Made by a program: the position numbers and the translations under genes
Source: Lewinellaceae bacterium
GTDB lineage: Bacteria > Bacteroidota > Bacteroidia > Chitinophagales > Saprospiraceae
Assembly: GCA_020636255.1 (NCBI GenBank)
Contig: JACJYE010000006.1
Location: forward strand, 186,001 to 250,000
DNA length: 64,000 bases
Reading direction: 5' to 3'
Shown: positions 43,067 to 52,819 of the stretch, in pieces
Numbering within the stretch: the stretch's first letter is position 1
How the letters are laid out: each line of letters opens with the position of its first letter
Notes under the pieces: model-generated
The model's database searches: none
The model's input: only the letters and a program-made list of their open reading frames with translations
What the model was told of the DNA's origin: nothing

Positions 43067-44245
43067 ATGAGCAGGAAATGGATCATCTACAGTTTCGGAT
43101 TAGCCCTGACGGCCATCGCCGCCTGTAAAAATGATGCTCCTTCCTCTGGCACGGAACCGGTAACAGATACCAGTACATTGCCACCCGCCGAATCCGATTA
43201 CGAAGCCGCTGACATCCGGTGGGGATATATCAACCGCGACGGCAGGCAGGCCATCGCCGCCCGTTTTGACGACGGCCGCCCTTTTACCGAAGGGCTGGCC
43301 GCTGTACGGGTAAAAGGCCGGTGGGGCTTCATCGATAAAAGCGGGGATTATGTCATCCCGCTTCAGTTCCAGGGCGCCTGGCCCTTTTCAGAAGGGCTGG
43401 CACGGGTACTGGATTACGACAATAAAATGGGGTTTATCGACCGGCAGGGCGCGTGGGCCATACCACCGGAATTCGAAGATGCTCAGGATTTTCAGAGCGG
43501 CCTGGCGCGGGTGCGCGCCGGCGAGCGCTTCGGTTATATCAACCGCCAGGGCAGACTCGCCATCGACGCCCGTTTTGACCAGGCCTCTTCCTTTGAAAGG
43601 GGCATGGCCAGCGTCAAGTCGGATGGCAAATACGGCCTTATCGACACTATGGGGGTTTTTCTCGTTCAGCCGCGTTATCAAAGAGTGTCCCCTTTCTCCG
43701 AGGGGCTGGCGCGGGTCAAGCTGGACGGCAAATTCGGCTTTGTGGATGCCAGCGGCAAAGTGGCGATCCCCAACCGATACAGCCAGGCCGGAGATTTTCA
43801 TGGAGGGCGCGCCCCGGCCAAACTCAACGGTTTGTATGGGCTGATCGATGCCAGAGGGCGGTTTGTGGCGCCGCCGGGATATCAACAGTTATGGTACGCC
43901 GGCGAGTCGCTCTGGGCAGTGGAAAAAGAAGGCCGTTACGGCTTCATCGACAGCACGGGCGCAGAGGCCGTTACGCCGCAGTTCGAGCAGATATACAGCT
44001 TTGAGAACGGTTATGCGCCCTACCGCATCGGCCAGCTATGGGGCTACCTCGGCCCCGACGGCACCTTGCTCACCCAGCCTGAGTTCGGCCTGGCATGGGC
44101 ATTCCGGGAAGGGCTGGCACGGGTGGCCACCCGCCAGGGGATCGCTTTTATCAACACCTCCGGAGAGACTGTCATCACGCCCCATTATTTCGACGTCCGC
44201 GATTTTTCAGAAGGCCTGGCCCTGGCCCAGCTGACAGGCAGATAA
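43067..44245 (+). CDS. WG-repeat lipoprotein
   Basis: A 392-residue protein. The ATG at 43067 gives a lipoprotein signal (TAIAAC, Cys17). From residue about 45 there are ten WG/KWG-type repeats of roughly 35 residues, for example WGYINRDG, WGFIDKSG, FGYINRQG, FGFVDASG, YGFIDSTG and WGYLGPDG, each followed by F-EGLA-type segments. These form a beta-propeller or solenoid probably used for protein binding at the outer membrane. It starts just after the NrtR-like gene and precedes purE by 28 bases, so cotranscription is possible, but no functional link is apparent. Confidence 0.85.
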   Translation: MSRKWIIYSFGLALTAIAACKNDAPSSGTEPVTDTSTLPPAESDYEAADIRWGYINRDGRQAIAARFDDGRPFTEGLAAVRVKGRWGFIDKSGDYVIPLQFQGAWPFSEGLARVLDYDNKMGFIDRQGAWAIPPEFEDAQDFQSGLARVRAGERFGYINRQGRLAIDARFDQASSFERGMASVKSDGKYGLIDTMGVFLVQPRYQRVSPFSEGLARVKLDGKFGFVDASGKVAIPNRYSQAGDFHGGRAPAKLNGLYGLIDARGRFVAPPGYQQLWYAGESLWAVEKEGRYGFIDSTGAEAVTPQFEQIYSFENGYAPYRIGQLWGYLGPDGTLLTQPEFGLAWAFREGLARVATRQGIAFINTSGETVITPHYFDVRDFSEGLALAQLTGR

Positions 44246-44273
44246 GCATTACAAACGAATAACATATAACGAC

Positions 44274-44786
44274 ATGATCAGTATCATCATGGGATCCGAT
44301 TCCGACCTGCCGGCCATGCGGGCGGCAGCAGACGTGCTCAAGGAACTGGGTATTGAGTTTGAGCTGTCCATCGTTTCGGCCCACCGGACGCCGGAGCGCA
44401 TGTTCGAGTTTGCCCGGACGGCCCATCAACGCGGCGTCAGGGCCATCATTGCCGGGGCGGGCGGAGCGGCCCACCTGCCGGGCATGGTAGCCAGCCTGTC
44501 GCCCCTGCCGGTCATCGGCGTACCGATAAGATCCTCCAATTCGCTCGACGGCTGGGACTCCATCTTGTCCATTCTGCAGATGCCCAATGGCGTGCCCGTT
44601 GCCACGGTTGCACTCAATGCCGCCAAAAACGCCGGCATTCTGGCCGCCCAGATCATGGGGAGCCACGATGAGGCGATACAGCAGCGTTTACTCGCCTATA
44701 AACAGCAGCTGGCGGAAGAGGTGGCCCGCAAATACCGTAGGCTGGACGAACTGGGCTACGAAGGTTATCTGTCAAAACCGTCATAA
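44274..44786 (+). CDS. purE: N5-carboxyaminoimidazole ribonucleotide mutase
   Basis: A 170-residue class I PurE of purine biosynthesis, which rearranges N5-CAIR to CAIR. Conserved blocks are GSDSDLPAM, SAHRTPERM, AGAGGAAHLPGM, IGVPI and a late LQMPNGVPVATVA. No purK is adjacent. Confidence 0.95.
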   Translation: MISIIMGSDSDLPAMRAAADVLKELGIEFELSIVSAHRTPERMFEFARTAHQRGVRAIIAGAGGAAHLPGMVASLSPLPVIGVPIRSSNSLDGWDSILSILQMPNGVPVATVALNAAKNAGILAAQIMGSHDEAIQQRLLAYKQQLAEEVARKYRRLDELGYEGYLSKPS

Positions 44787-44791
44787 CCCCC

Positions 44792-44829
44792 TTAAGAGCT
44801 TGTTGGCTGGCCTCCAAACAAGCTCTTAA
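44792..44829 (+). terminator. hairpin after purE, made from a shortened repeat element
   Basis: TTAAGAGCTTGTT and AACAAGCTCTTAA form a perfect 13-bp stem around 12 bases. The right half (GGCTGGCCTCCAAACAAGC and CTCTTA) is identical to 2145-2168 of the full element, so this is a deletion derivative of the family. It lies 5 bases after the purE stop and could act as a terminator, although no T run follows. Confidence 0.65.
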
Positions 44830-44834
44830 CCAGA

Positions 44835-44861
44835 GCGGGCACAACGAACCGTTGTACCCGC
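44835..44861. terminator. possible second hairpin between purE and the OmpA-like gene
   Basis: Eleven-base arms around GCGGG-ACAAC / GTTGT-CCCGC with one mismatch and a 5-base loop, in the gap between convergent genes. No T run. Confidence 0.35.
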
Positions 44862-44906
44862 CCAGTGTCCAAACTTGCTGATAATATAGGCTTAATATCT
44901 TTTGCG

Positions 44907-46448
44907 CTATTCGATGTACAGGTCGAACTCTACCCGCCTGTTCAGCTTGCGGCCCGCCGATGACTGGTTGGTCGCGATGGGCTTCGTCTCGCCGAAGCCC
45001 TGGTAACTGATCCGCGTGGGGTTGACGCCTTTAGCCACCAGGTATTGGTTGCAGGCCTTGGCCCGCTCTTCCGACAACAACTGGTTGGAAGCATCATCGC
45101 CGACATTATCGGTATGCCCGCTGATGCGCAGCTTGTACCCCGGGTAACGGCCCATGATCTCCACGATCTGGCCCAGCACCTCGTTGGATTCGGGTTTCAG
45201 GGTAGCCTTGCCGGTCTCGAACTGCACGGCGCGCATGGCGAGGTTAAGCACTTCTTTTTCTTCTTTCTTCAACTCCGGACAGCCTTTGTTGGCCGCTGTG
45301 CCGGCCTGTTGGGGGCAGGCGTCCAGGCCATCGTGCAGGCCGTCGCCGTCGCTGTCAGGGCAACCTTCATAGGGGCCCGCCAGTTCAGGGCATTTGTCGC
45401 GCTTGTCGGCAACGCCGTCGCCATCGCTATCGGGGCATCCCATTGTAGCGGCAGGCCCTGCCATATCGGGACAATCGTCCTGCTCATCGGCCACGCCGTC
45501 GCCATCGCGGTCTGAATAGGGGCAACCGGCATATTCGGGCTTGCCGGGTTCATTGGGGCATTTGTCCTGGCTGTCGGCCACGCCGTCGCCATCGGCATCA
45601 GGGCAGCCGTTGGCCGAAGCGGCGCCTTTAATATCAGGGCAGGCGTCATCCTTGTCGGCTATGCCATCGCCATCGGCATCAGGGCAGCCGTTGAGCTTTT
45701 TCAGGCCGGCCACGGTGGGGCAGTCATCCATGCTGTCGATCACTTCGTCGCCGTCGGTATCGGGGCAGCCGTTGAAGCGTTTTTTGCCGGGCTGCAGCGG
45801 GCATTGGTCAGCATGGTCGGCAATGCCGTCCATGTCGGCATCGGGACAGCCATTGGTGGCCTGGCCACCGGCGAGGTTCGGGCATTCATCGACAGAATCG
45901 ACGATACCGTCACCGTCGGCGTCCAGCTTGCCGAAGCGGTGGAGATAACCCAGCCCCAATTGAAGGTTGTTGCGGTTCTCTTCCTGAGAGATGCGATACT
46001 CGCCCTGCAGGTTGACATAGGAACGCCCCCCGACGCGGATGTTAATGCCGGCGCCTACGGGAAACTGAGGGGTAGTGCCCAGTATCTCTTCGTTGACCAT
46101 ACCGGCGCCGCCCATCAGGTAAGGAACCAGGCGGCTGCTGTCCGCTTTAGCGTATTTCAGTTGTAACAAAGCGTCGATACTCCCAAAAGTGCGGTTGTTG
46201 ATATCGTTGTCGACGTTGATAAGGCCAACCTTCAGAGGGATAGCCACGTTCAGCCAGCGGTTGATGGTGCGGACATAGGCGAGTTCCAGCCCGTTCGTGA
46301 TGTCCAGGCCGTCCACTGAATTAGGGCGGCCATAATCGATAAACAGGACTTTAGCAGAGAAAGCGTTCTTGTCCATGTTCTGTGCCTGAGCAGCGCTCCA
46401 CAACATCAGGCAGCACATCACTGCCAATAGGGTACTTTTCACGTTCAT
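44907..46448 (-). CDS. OmpA-family outer membrane protein with TSP type-3 repeats
   Basis: A 513-residue protein with a signal peptide ending near AAQAQ. Residues about 25-170 form an outer-membrane beta-barrel. Then come eight thrombospondin type-3 calcium-binding repeats (DADGDGIVDSVDECP-type). The last about 120 residues are an OmpA peptidoglycan-binding domain (AVQFETGKATL, RISGHTDNVGDD, LSEERAKACNQYL, RISYQGFGETKPI, NRRVEFDL). It anchors the outer membrane to peptidoglycan, with a calcium-stabilised spacer. The N-terminal GRPNSVDGLDITNG segment is typical for Bacteroidota relatives. Confidence 0.92.
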   Translation of the reverse strand: MNVKSTLLAVMCCLMLWSAAQAQNMDKNAFSAKVLFIDYGRPNSVDGLDITNGLELAYVRTINRWLNVAIPLKVGLINVDNDINNRTFGSIDALLQLKYAKADSSRLVPYLMGGAGMVNEEILGTTPQFPVGAGINIRVGGRSYVNLQGEYRISQEENRNNLQLGLGYLHRFGKLDADGDGIVDSVDECPNLAGGQATNGCPDADMDGIADHADQCPLQPGKKRFNGCPDTDGDEVIDSMDDCPTVAGLKKLNGCPDADGDGIADKDDACPDIKGAASANGCPDADGDGVADSQDKCPNEPGKPEYAGCPYSDRDGDGVADEQDDCPDMAGPAATMGCPDSDGDGVADKRDKCPELAGPYEGCPDSDGDGLHDGLDACPQQAGTAANKGCPELKKEEKEVLNLAMRAVQFETGKATLKPESNEVLGQIVEIMGRYPGYKLRISGHTDNVGDDASNQLLSEERAKACNQYLVAKGVNPTRISYQGFGETKPIATNQSSAGRKLNRRVEFDLYIE

Positions 46449-46868
46449 CTAGGATAGTTTTTTGATTTGTTGGCTTATTGTAAGATCCATGCCCCATTAT
46501 GACGGCACACCCTGCCTTCTGTCACAGCACGGACAGCGCACAGGGCCATTGTAACGATCGTGTAAGGGCTTTATTGAAGAGGTAAGCGGAAAAAGTTGCT
46601 TAACTACAATATACAGGACTTGATAAAAAGTACGTCCCCCCCGTCAAAATGTTTCACCCAAATTTGATAAAAGAAAATTCTCCAGGCAATTCCTTTTTTA
46701 TATAAAATTAAAAACACTATTTTTCCATCCGATCGATCAATTATCTCATCCGGCTCTCTTTTTTCAAAATAATACACCTGTTTTTATCGCGGAGGTTCAT
46801 AAACATTGTGAAAACACTCAAAGAAGCAACTATTTCATTCTTTCACCTATTTAAACCAGCAACACCCT
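46449..46868. other. 420-base divergent intergenic region, AT-rich
   Basis: It separates the OmpA-like gene (-) from the subtilase gene (+). It is clearly more AT-rich than the neighbouring genes, with poly-A/T runs around 46675-46720. It should hold both promoters; no clear TTG / TAnnTTTG pair, repeat or RNA gene was recognised. Confidence 0.5.
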
Positions 46869-48395
46869 ATGAGACTCCGATCTTTACCTTTTCTTCTTGC
46901 CCTGGCCCTCCTGGCCGTGAATTGTACCAAAGACAACATTGACGAAAGCCTGGCCTCCGATCCGATGAGCAGGGCCGAGATCGGCCAGATCGTTGAAAAG
47001 TTCCTGCAGGAGCAGAACACGCCTTTCCGTTGGCAGGCAGCGGATAGCCGTATGCTATGGAGCGCCTCCGTCCGTTCCGACTCCATCATGTCACTGGGTT
47101 ATAAACCCGCCGGTGCAACCGATGTGGAACACCAGCTCGGCCTGATAGACACCCATACGGATGAATGGCTGGCGGCCCGCAACAAGCTGATCCTACTCAT
47201 CGTCGAAGAGGCCAACCGGGAGTTCCCTTCCCTGAACGCAACCCCGCAAAGCCTGTTCCGAAACCTCGGCGAACAAGGTTTACCCGTGCTCGACGTGAAG
47301 GTTTTCAGTCAGCGTATCATCGAAAAGCTGCGCGAGATGCCGGAAGTACGCTATATCGAACCGATGGGATACACCATAGGCGAAGTAGCGCAGCGCAGCG
47401 ATTCGGGTTGCGACGCCAGCCCGGCCAGCAGTATTCCCGGCGCCGATTACACTACGACAGCTCCCAACGTCAAGATACCCTGGAACTTCAGCCACTCCAG
47501 CATGAAAGTCCCGCAGGCCTGGAATACGAGCTCAGGCGCCGGCATCAAGGTGGCGCTGATCGATACGGGCACCTCGCCCAGCCAGCCCAAACTGGGCAGC
47601 CAGTTCAATTCCGGTTATTCCCAGGGGCGTACGCTGGAACGGCTGGGCACCCACATCAGCGGCATGTGGTGGTGGGCCAGCAATGATGGCCCCGACGACC
47701 AGTGCGGGCACGGCACCCAGATGGCCGGGTTGCTCAGCGCCCCCCGTGGCGACGGCGGCGCCACCGTCGGCGTAGCCTACAACTGCAACCTCAAAGCTTT
47801 CCGCGCCTGTACTGACGTCATTATCAACAGCAGCAGCGAAAAGAACGGTGTGCGCGACGCCCTGTATATCTCCGGCAATGACAACGCCGTCAAGATCATC
47901 AGCATGTCTATAGGCGATGTCTTCTACAGCAGTACCGTCGCCGACGGCATCTATTACGCCTACAACAAAGGCAAGCTGATCTTTGCCGCTGCCGGCACAT
48001 CGCTGAGCTGGACGAGCTGGTGGGGCGTCATCTTCCCCGCCAACATGGCCGAAACTGTTGCCGTTACCGGCGTTACGGACGGGACGAACATGCAGAAATG
48101 CAGCTCCTGCCACGATGGCCCCGAGGTCGATTTCGTCGCCGTCATGCAACGGGCATCCGACGATAGCCGCACCTCGCTGTCACTGGCTATGAGCGGCAAC
48201 CAGCCTTCCTACATCGGCGGGTCTTCCGCTGCTACTGCAACCACTGCCGGGATCGCTGCCCTCGTTTGGGCCACCAACCCCTCGCAGACGCGCACCCAGG
48301 TGCTCGACCGCCTGAAGAACGCCGCCAGCTTCTACCCCAACCGCAACGGCAACTTCGGCTGGGGGACGATCGACGCGGCTGATGCAGTGAATTGA
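46869..48395 (+). CDS. subtilisin-like S8 serine protease, lipoprotein
   Basis: A 508-residue protein. The lipoprotein signal ends in LLAVNC (Cys19). An N-terminal propeptide-like region of about 180 residues precedes the peptidase. The catalytic triad is present: Asp232 (LIDTG), His281 (GHGTQMAGL) and Ser453 (GGSSAAT). The oxyanion-hole asparagine of the usual AAGN motif appears as Thr here (AAAGTS, residue 377), which may alter activity. A CSSCH (CXXCH) motif at about 411-415 is probably a disulfide loop rather than haem. It stands alone and converges on the next gene. Confidence 0.85.
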   Translation: MRLRSLPFLLALALLAVNCTKDNIDESLASDPMSRAEIGQIVEKFLQEQNTPFRWQAADSRMLWSASVRSDSIMSLGYKPAGATDVEHQLGLIDTHTDEWLAARNKLILLIVEEANREFPSLNATPQSLFRNLGEQGLPVLDVKVFSQRIIEKLREMPEVRYIEPMGYTIGEVAQRSDSGCDASPASSIPGADYTTTAPNVKIPWNFSHSSMKVPQAWNTSSGAGIKVALIDTGTSPSQPKLGSQFNSGYSQGRTLERLGTHISGMWWWASNDGPDDQCGHGTQMAGLLSAPRGDGGATVGVAYNCNLKAFRACTDVIINSSSEKNGVRDALYISGNDNAVKIISMSIGDVFYSSTVADGIYYAYNKGKLIFAAAGTSLSWTSWWGVIFPANMAETVAVTGVTDGTNMQKCSSCHDGPEVDFVAVMQRASDDSRTSLSLAMSGNQPSYIGGSSAATATTAGIAALVWATNPSQTRTQVLDRLKNAASFYPNRNGNFGWGTIDAADAVN

Positions 48396-48417
48396 CGTTA
48401 CCCGGTGATGGCCATCT

Positions 48418-48472
48418 ACATAGTATTGGGGCTGCCCCAGAGCTTACTTCTGAGGCAGACCCAATACTATGT
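48418..48472. repeat. imperfect palindrome between convergent genes
   Basis: The 23-base arm starting ACATAGTATTGGGG is matched by the arm ending CCCAATACTATGT with two differences and a 9-base loop. It probably serves as a bidirectional terminator for the subtilase (+) and the metalloprotease (-). Six other bases separate it from the 48483 repeat. Confidence 0.6.
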
Positions 48473-48482
48473 GGAGATCCTA

Positions 48483-48504
48483 CGAAAATCCGGGATGGCT
48501 CATG
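48483..48504 (+). repeat. 22-bp dispersed repeat, copy 2
   Basis: CGAAAATCCGGGATGGCTCATG differs from the copy at 2177-2198 in two bases. It lies 10 bases after the palindrome at 48418-48472. Confidence 0.5.
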
Positions 48505-48525
48505 ATATTATTAAACTGCTTTCCA

Positions 48526-51096
48526 CTATCTGCTCAGCTTCACGGCCTTCAACTGGACTAATAGCCCGTTGGCCCAGGCCTTACAGATGTATACACCTGC
48601 AGGCAGACGGCTGCCATCGATGGATACCTGATGGGCGCCGGCTTCCAGGCCATCCATTTCGTAAATACCCGATACGGGCCGGCCGGCCAGGCTAAACAGC
48701 TGAGCTTTCAGAGAACCAGGGGCCTCCAGGTTAAGCTCCAGGGTAAATTGCCCGCTGAAGGGGTTGGGGAATAAGCTGGCATGCAACAATGCTCCTGCAC
48801 TACCTTCCAACAAGGCATCTTCCGCTTCCGAATAAGGTACAAATACCACTTTAGGCGTTTGCGGCCCGGCCGTTTGGCTCACCTCCATCATCGCTGGCGT
48901 TACACAAGGGGTGCAAGGCTGTATCCGCGCCAGGAAATCAGAGCCGGCCTGGGCCCAGAAACCGGGGTTCAGGACGATCTCATCACCGGCGAAAAAGCGG
49001 GCCGTTCCGGATACCGTCACGGGGCCGGAGGTCTCGATCTTGTCGCGGGCCTTATAGGTGCCCGAGGCGGGGTTGTCGGTTACGATGAGTTCCGGCGTAC
49101 AGTCCAGCGTAAAGCTCCCCGGGTTGAGGTTGAAGAAAATATTGCCGGAGCCTTTGACCATCACGCGCGCCTGAGGCGTATTGAGCTCGGGCATCAGCAC
49201 CTGCTCGGTACCGTCATTGGCCGTGCCCGATACCAGCGTAATGGGGAAGCTCAGGCCGCCGTCGATGGAAAGCAGGATATCCACGTTGGCGCAATTGACC
49301 GGGGCTAAGTCGGTACCGGCAACGTTCCAGCTCACCGTAGCGAGTTCACCGGCGTACAGGCAGGCGCCCGAAGCGGGGCTGCTCACGGTGAAGGGCCCGG
49401 CGCTGTTGTCGAAGCTCACGGCCATATTATCCTCGTTGGTACAACCATTGGTAGCAATGTTATCCCGAACCGTCACCCGGAAATTCATGTTCCGCGTCAC
49501 GCTCGGCAGCACTTCCCAGGGCGTTGCCGTACCGGAAACGATAGCCGGCAGGTTGGGGAAAAAGCGCGTGGGCGAAGGCGTGGGTAAAAAGGTGCGGAAA
49601 ACAGGCCCGCCCGTTGCTGTGGATGACGGGGGGTGGCTGATGATCTGGTTGTCCATTTGTTCCCAGCAAAAGGTGAGGGCGTCGCCATCCGGGTCGCTGC
49701 CCGTTGCCGTGAGCATGAAAGGCGTACTCACGGGAACAGTAAAGTCGGCTCCCGCATTGACGCTGGGTTGATTATTGGCTATGGGTGTGGGCGTCACACA
49801 GCTGCCGCCGCCCGTCGTCACGTAATTGCCGATCTGCTGCAGGCTGATGGCATGAAAATAGCGGTCGCGAAAGCCCTGTACGTTGCTCGTGCCGCAGGTG
49901 CCACCGTACGACATGATCGTAGATCCGCTTCCCGGCTCGAAGGCCGTAGCGGCGTTCAGCTGCCCGGCATTGCTGCAGATAGGCTGCGTATTTTCGTTGA
50001 ACGTATGGTCGGCGCCGAACTGGTGCCCCCACTCGTGCATGATCAGGGTGGCGATGCCGCCCGGCAGGCTCACATTGCTCACGACGGTAGCGCCCTGGGC
50101 CTTGCTGCCGTTGTTGCACACTGTGCCGATGCCCAGAGAGACGCCGGACGAAGAAGTGGGGCTGCCGCTCGTGCCCAGCGCATGGGAGACATCGTAATTG
50201 CCCGAACCGATAATGCCGTCAACGATACCCTGATTCTCTGAGGCCATAGTATTCTGGTTGCCGTCGGTATAACCGTCCGTTGTGGCATTGGTGAAGATCA
50301 GGAGGTTGTTGTTAGCCACCAGCTGAAGCTGGATGGCGAGCTCGGTTTGGTATATGCCGTTCACCGTCGTGACCAGCGTATTGATGCTGGCCATGGCGTT
50401 GTTGACGCCGGTGGGGTCGGCAACAGTAGCGGAGGCGGCGGTAAATTCGGCATCGGCCGCCACGGCCAGCCGGTAGGTACGCAGCTGACAGTCGCTGGCC
50501 AGCATCTGCCTGTTCAGCCCCAGGTTGCCGATAGATAGGCTATGGCCTTCGGCCTGGCATTCGATGCTTTCCAGGCTGTGATCGTAATCTTTATCGTAAT
50601 AACACAGGTAGTGCTCCGTATCTTCCTTACTGATGGGCGTCAGGAATACAGGGTTTTCACCCGCCGTAAGGATAATAGCGTGGAAACCCGTCGGGCTGAA
50701 GTCGAAGAATATCCGCTGATCGGGCTTATCCGCCGACTGCCCTTCGTAGGAATTGATCTGGGGGAATTTGCGGGCTAAATCCGGGTGCATCACCGGGGCC
50801 TGCCGTATCCGAAAGGCCTTCATAGTGCCATCGGGCATCGGCACCTCCAGCAGGGCCGGGCTATCGCTCAGGCGCACTGCTGAACGTTCGGGCGCCTGTT
50901 GCAGCAGGCTTTTCATCCCGTCCAGGTCCAGCGCCAGTAAGCGGAATGATCTCGGCAGTTGAGGAACCGGTTCACCTTCGGCATACCGCACGCTCAGCGC
51001 GTCTTTATCCGTCCAGAGCCCGCCGGCCGGCGCCTGCTGGGCAAACAGCCCTGCCAGAGCAACCAGGCAGCTTATGATGGTCAGTACATATCTCAT
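48526..51096 (-). CDS. secreted reprolysin-like (M12B) zinc metalloprotease with T9SS domain
   Basis: An 856-residue protein with a signal peptide ending near GLFAQ. Residues 20-200 look like a propeptide; a peptidase domain follows with the full metzincin site His354-Glu355-x2-His358-x5-His364 (HEWGHQFGADH) and Met-turn IMSYGG (Met395). After it come Ig-like domains and a Coathanger-like region. The C-terminus (LFPNPFSGQF through KAVKLSR) is a type IX sorting domain. It is likely an extracellular protease. Convergent with the subtilase gene. Confidence 0.88.
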   Translation of the reverse strand: MRYVLTIISCLVALAGLFAQQAPAGGLWTDKDALSVRYAEGEPVPQLPRSFRLLALDLDGMKSLLQQAPERSAVRLSDSPALLEVPMPDGTMKAFRIRQAPVMHPDLARKFPQINSYEGQSADKPDQRIFFDFSPTGFHAIILTAGENPVFLTPISKEDTEHYLCYYDKDYDHSLESIECQAEGHSLSIGNLGLNRQMLASDCQLRTYRLAVAADAEFTAASATVADPTGVNNAMASINTLVTTVNGIYQTELAIQLQLVANNNLLIFTNATTDGYTDGNQNTMASENQGIVDGIIGSGNYDVSHALGTSGSPTSSSGVSLGIGTVCNNGSKAQGATVVSNVSLPGGIATLIMHEWGHQFGADHTFNENTQPICSNAGQLNAATAFEPGSGSTIMSYGGTCGTSNVQGFRDRYFHAISLQQIGNYVTTGGGSCVTPTPIANNQPSVNAGADFTVPVSTPFMLTATGSDPDGDALTFCWEQMDNQIISHPPSSTATGGPVFRTFLPTPSPTRFFPNLPAIVSGTATPWEVLPSVTRNMNFRVTVRDNIATNGCTNEDNMAVSFDNSAGPFTVSSPASGACLYAGELATVSWNVAGTDLAPVNCANVDILLSIDGGLSFPITLVSGTANDGTEQVLMPELNTPQARVMVKGSGNIFFNLNPGSFTLDCTPELIVTDNPASGTYKARDKIETSGPVTVSGTARFFAGDEIVLNPGFWAQAGSDFLARIQPCTPCVTPAMMEVSQTAGPQTPKVVFVPYSEAEDALLEGSAGALLHASLFPNPFSGQFTLELNLEAPGSLKAQLFSLAGRPVSGIYEMDGLEAGAHQVSIDGSRLPAGVYICKAWANGLLVQLKAVKLSR

Positions 51097-51141
51097 AGTA
51101 ATGGTTGTTTTGGGTTGACTAACTTATGGCTATCTTCTCTT

Positions 51142-52389
51142 TCATTCGCCGCGTTCCAGCTTTTCCAGCCTTTCCTTCAGCAGCGCATTTTCCTGTTGCA
51201 ACGCCTGAAGCTGTTTGTTCATCTCAATGAGGTGCAGGAAGGCTTCTTCGATCTTCTCCTGCTGGCCTGCGGTGATCACGCCCATCGGCAGCCCTTCCGA
51301 TTCGATCTCCTGAGCGGAGGGTATGCCCGGCAGGTGGCCTTCGGCTGCTATGGCCTGTTCCACCTCTTCGAGCGGCATCAGCCTGTAGCTTTTACCGAAA
51401 ACATAATCGGGCCAGGAAGGCGACAGCAATACGCGCAGTTCCTCGCAGATCACATTGCCGTCGACGGCCAATTTGAAGCCTGCGGGCACTGAAGTGACGC
51501 CTACGCCCAGGACGCTGCCTACGAATGCCGAACCGGTAACAGTCAGGTTGCCATCGGCCTTGGTATCGCCCTTGATGTCCGTATCGAAATTGGTATCCGG
51601 CGAAGTCGTATGGATACCGACCCGGAGCCCGTCATCGTAGATGCGGCTGTCACCCAGCGAGCTGGGGCCGGTGAACTTGGCCACGATATTGGGCGTGCCG
51701 TTGATATCGGCAGACGAGAGCAGTTTTTCCCAGGGGTTGCCCCAGGCTCCTGCGCCGGAAGCCTCGCGGCGGTGGAAGATGCCGTCATCGGCAAAGTAAA
51801 GCTGGTGGTCCTGGCTGGCGCCACCGGGAGCGAGGGTAAAGAGCCCGCCGTCAACTGTGGTGCTGGCCGGCGCCGTAGCGAAGCCCGCCAGAGCATGAAG
51901 TTCGAAGTAGGCCTCGTCGGTATAGGTAACCGGAGCGGCATCACCCGACAGGTTGTCGTCGAAGTGGATGCGGCCGTAAAAATTGCCCGAAGTGTGGGTG
52001 TTGCCCACAACGTCGAGGTCAAAAAGCGGGTCGACGGTGCCCACCCCTATCTTGCCGTCATCCGTGATATGCAGGCGGGTGACCAGGGTAGGAAAGCCGG
52101 TGCGCAGTTGAAGGTCGGCGGGAAAACCGTCATTCTGCACCGTCCCGGTAACGGATGAACGGATCTCCACCCCCGGGTGGTAAAAGCCGTCGGTAACCCA
52201 GCCACGGAACTGGAAACGGCCCACAAGGTCATCTTCCTCTACCGGTTTCTTGCCGGTAACCGGGTCATAACCATTGTTCTTGTTGGTGGCCATCAGAGGG
52301 TTTTGGCCGGTGATCTGTGCGTTGGCCAGCTGGGGCCCGAAAGCCAGTGCAGCCAGGAAGAGTACGAAGTACAATGCATTCATTTTCAT
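51142..52389 (-). CDS. secreted surface protein with endosialidase-chaperone-like C-terminus
   Basis: A 415-residue protein with a signal peptide ending near LANAQ. The middle consists of repetitive beta-rich segments of the kind NTHTSGNFYGR, DGNLTVTGSAFVG, VGIHTTSPD. The end holds a motif common to Bacteroidota adhesin-like proteins (PSWPDYVFGKSYRLMPLEEVEQ, HLPGIPSAQEI) followed by a short coiled coil (KIEEAFLHLIEMNKQLQALQQENALL). It resembles the intramolecular chaperone region of tail-fibre proteins, but nothing else nearby is phage. It lies 45 bases upstream of the metalloprotease gene on the same strand. Confidence 0.75.
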   Translation of the reverse strand: MKMNALYFVLFLAALAFGPQLANAQITGQNPLMATNKNNGYDPVTGKKPVEEDDLVGRFQFRGWVTDGFYHPGVEIRSSVTGTVQNDGFPADLQLRTGFPTLVTRLHITDDGKIGVGTVDPLFDLDVVGNTHTSGNFYGRIHFDDNLSGDAAPVTYTDEAYFELHALAGFATAPASTTVDGGLFTLAPGGASQDHQLYFADDGIFHRREASGAGAWGNPWEKLLSSADINGTPNIVAKFTGPSSLGDSRIYDDGLRVGIHTTSPDTNFDTDIKGDTKADGNLTVTGSAFVGSVLGVGVTSVPAGFKLAVDGNVICEELRVLLSPSWPDYVFGKSYRLMPLEEVEQAIAAEGHLPGIPSAQEIESEGLPMGVITAGQQEKIEEAFLHLIEMNKQLQALQQENALLKERLEKLERGE

Positions 52390-52819
52390 GGTTTATGGAT
52401 TTTGGTGATTAATGGAAATGGCGGGCGTGCCTTCAGTGGAGATAAGTGGAAAGCTGTAGTACTGGTTTTATCAGGAAGAAATCAAAGGTGTTACCGAATG
52501 AGGGAAGATTTTTTTTCATTGGCAGAGCGTCGTGACAAAAGTTTCTTATTTGTAAACTACCCACTATATCATATCCATATAAATATATTGTGAAAAACAA
52601 AAACAACCACACAAAACAACTAACAACCAGTCAATTGTCATTATTAAATTTCAACTGAAGCTCAATTAATCCTGTCTTAACAATTCTTTAAAGATTTCTT
52701 AAAAGTAAACAAACCAACCAGCCAAAATTTATTTCCAAAATTCGCATTGAAAAAGGCCATTACCGAGAACCTCAGCAATGGCCTAAACAACTAATTATTA
52801 ATAAAAGTCACACTAAGTT
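52390..52819 (+). other. 430-base AT-rich leader region upstream of susC
   Basis: It separates the surface-protein gene (-) from the SusC-like gene (+). It is strongly AT-rich from 52540 to 52740 and should hold the susC promoter. A hairpin with AGGCCATT / AATGGCCT arms (about 52754-52784) lies 35-65 bases before the start and may act in the leader. No sigma, anti-sigma or two-component gene is present upstream, so the regulator of the locus is not visible. Confidence 0.5.

Noticed and set aside
48099..48113. CSSCH in the subtilase as a haem attachment site
   Set aside because: It is inside the peptidase domain between catalytic residues, where a structural disulfide or loop is more likely.
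51142..52389. Phage tail-fibre gene as a sign of prophage
   Set aside because: The endosialidase-chaperone-like end is common in Bacteroidota surface proteins and no other phage gene is near.
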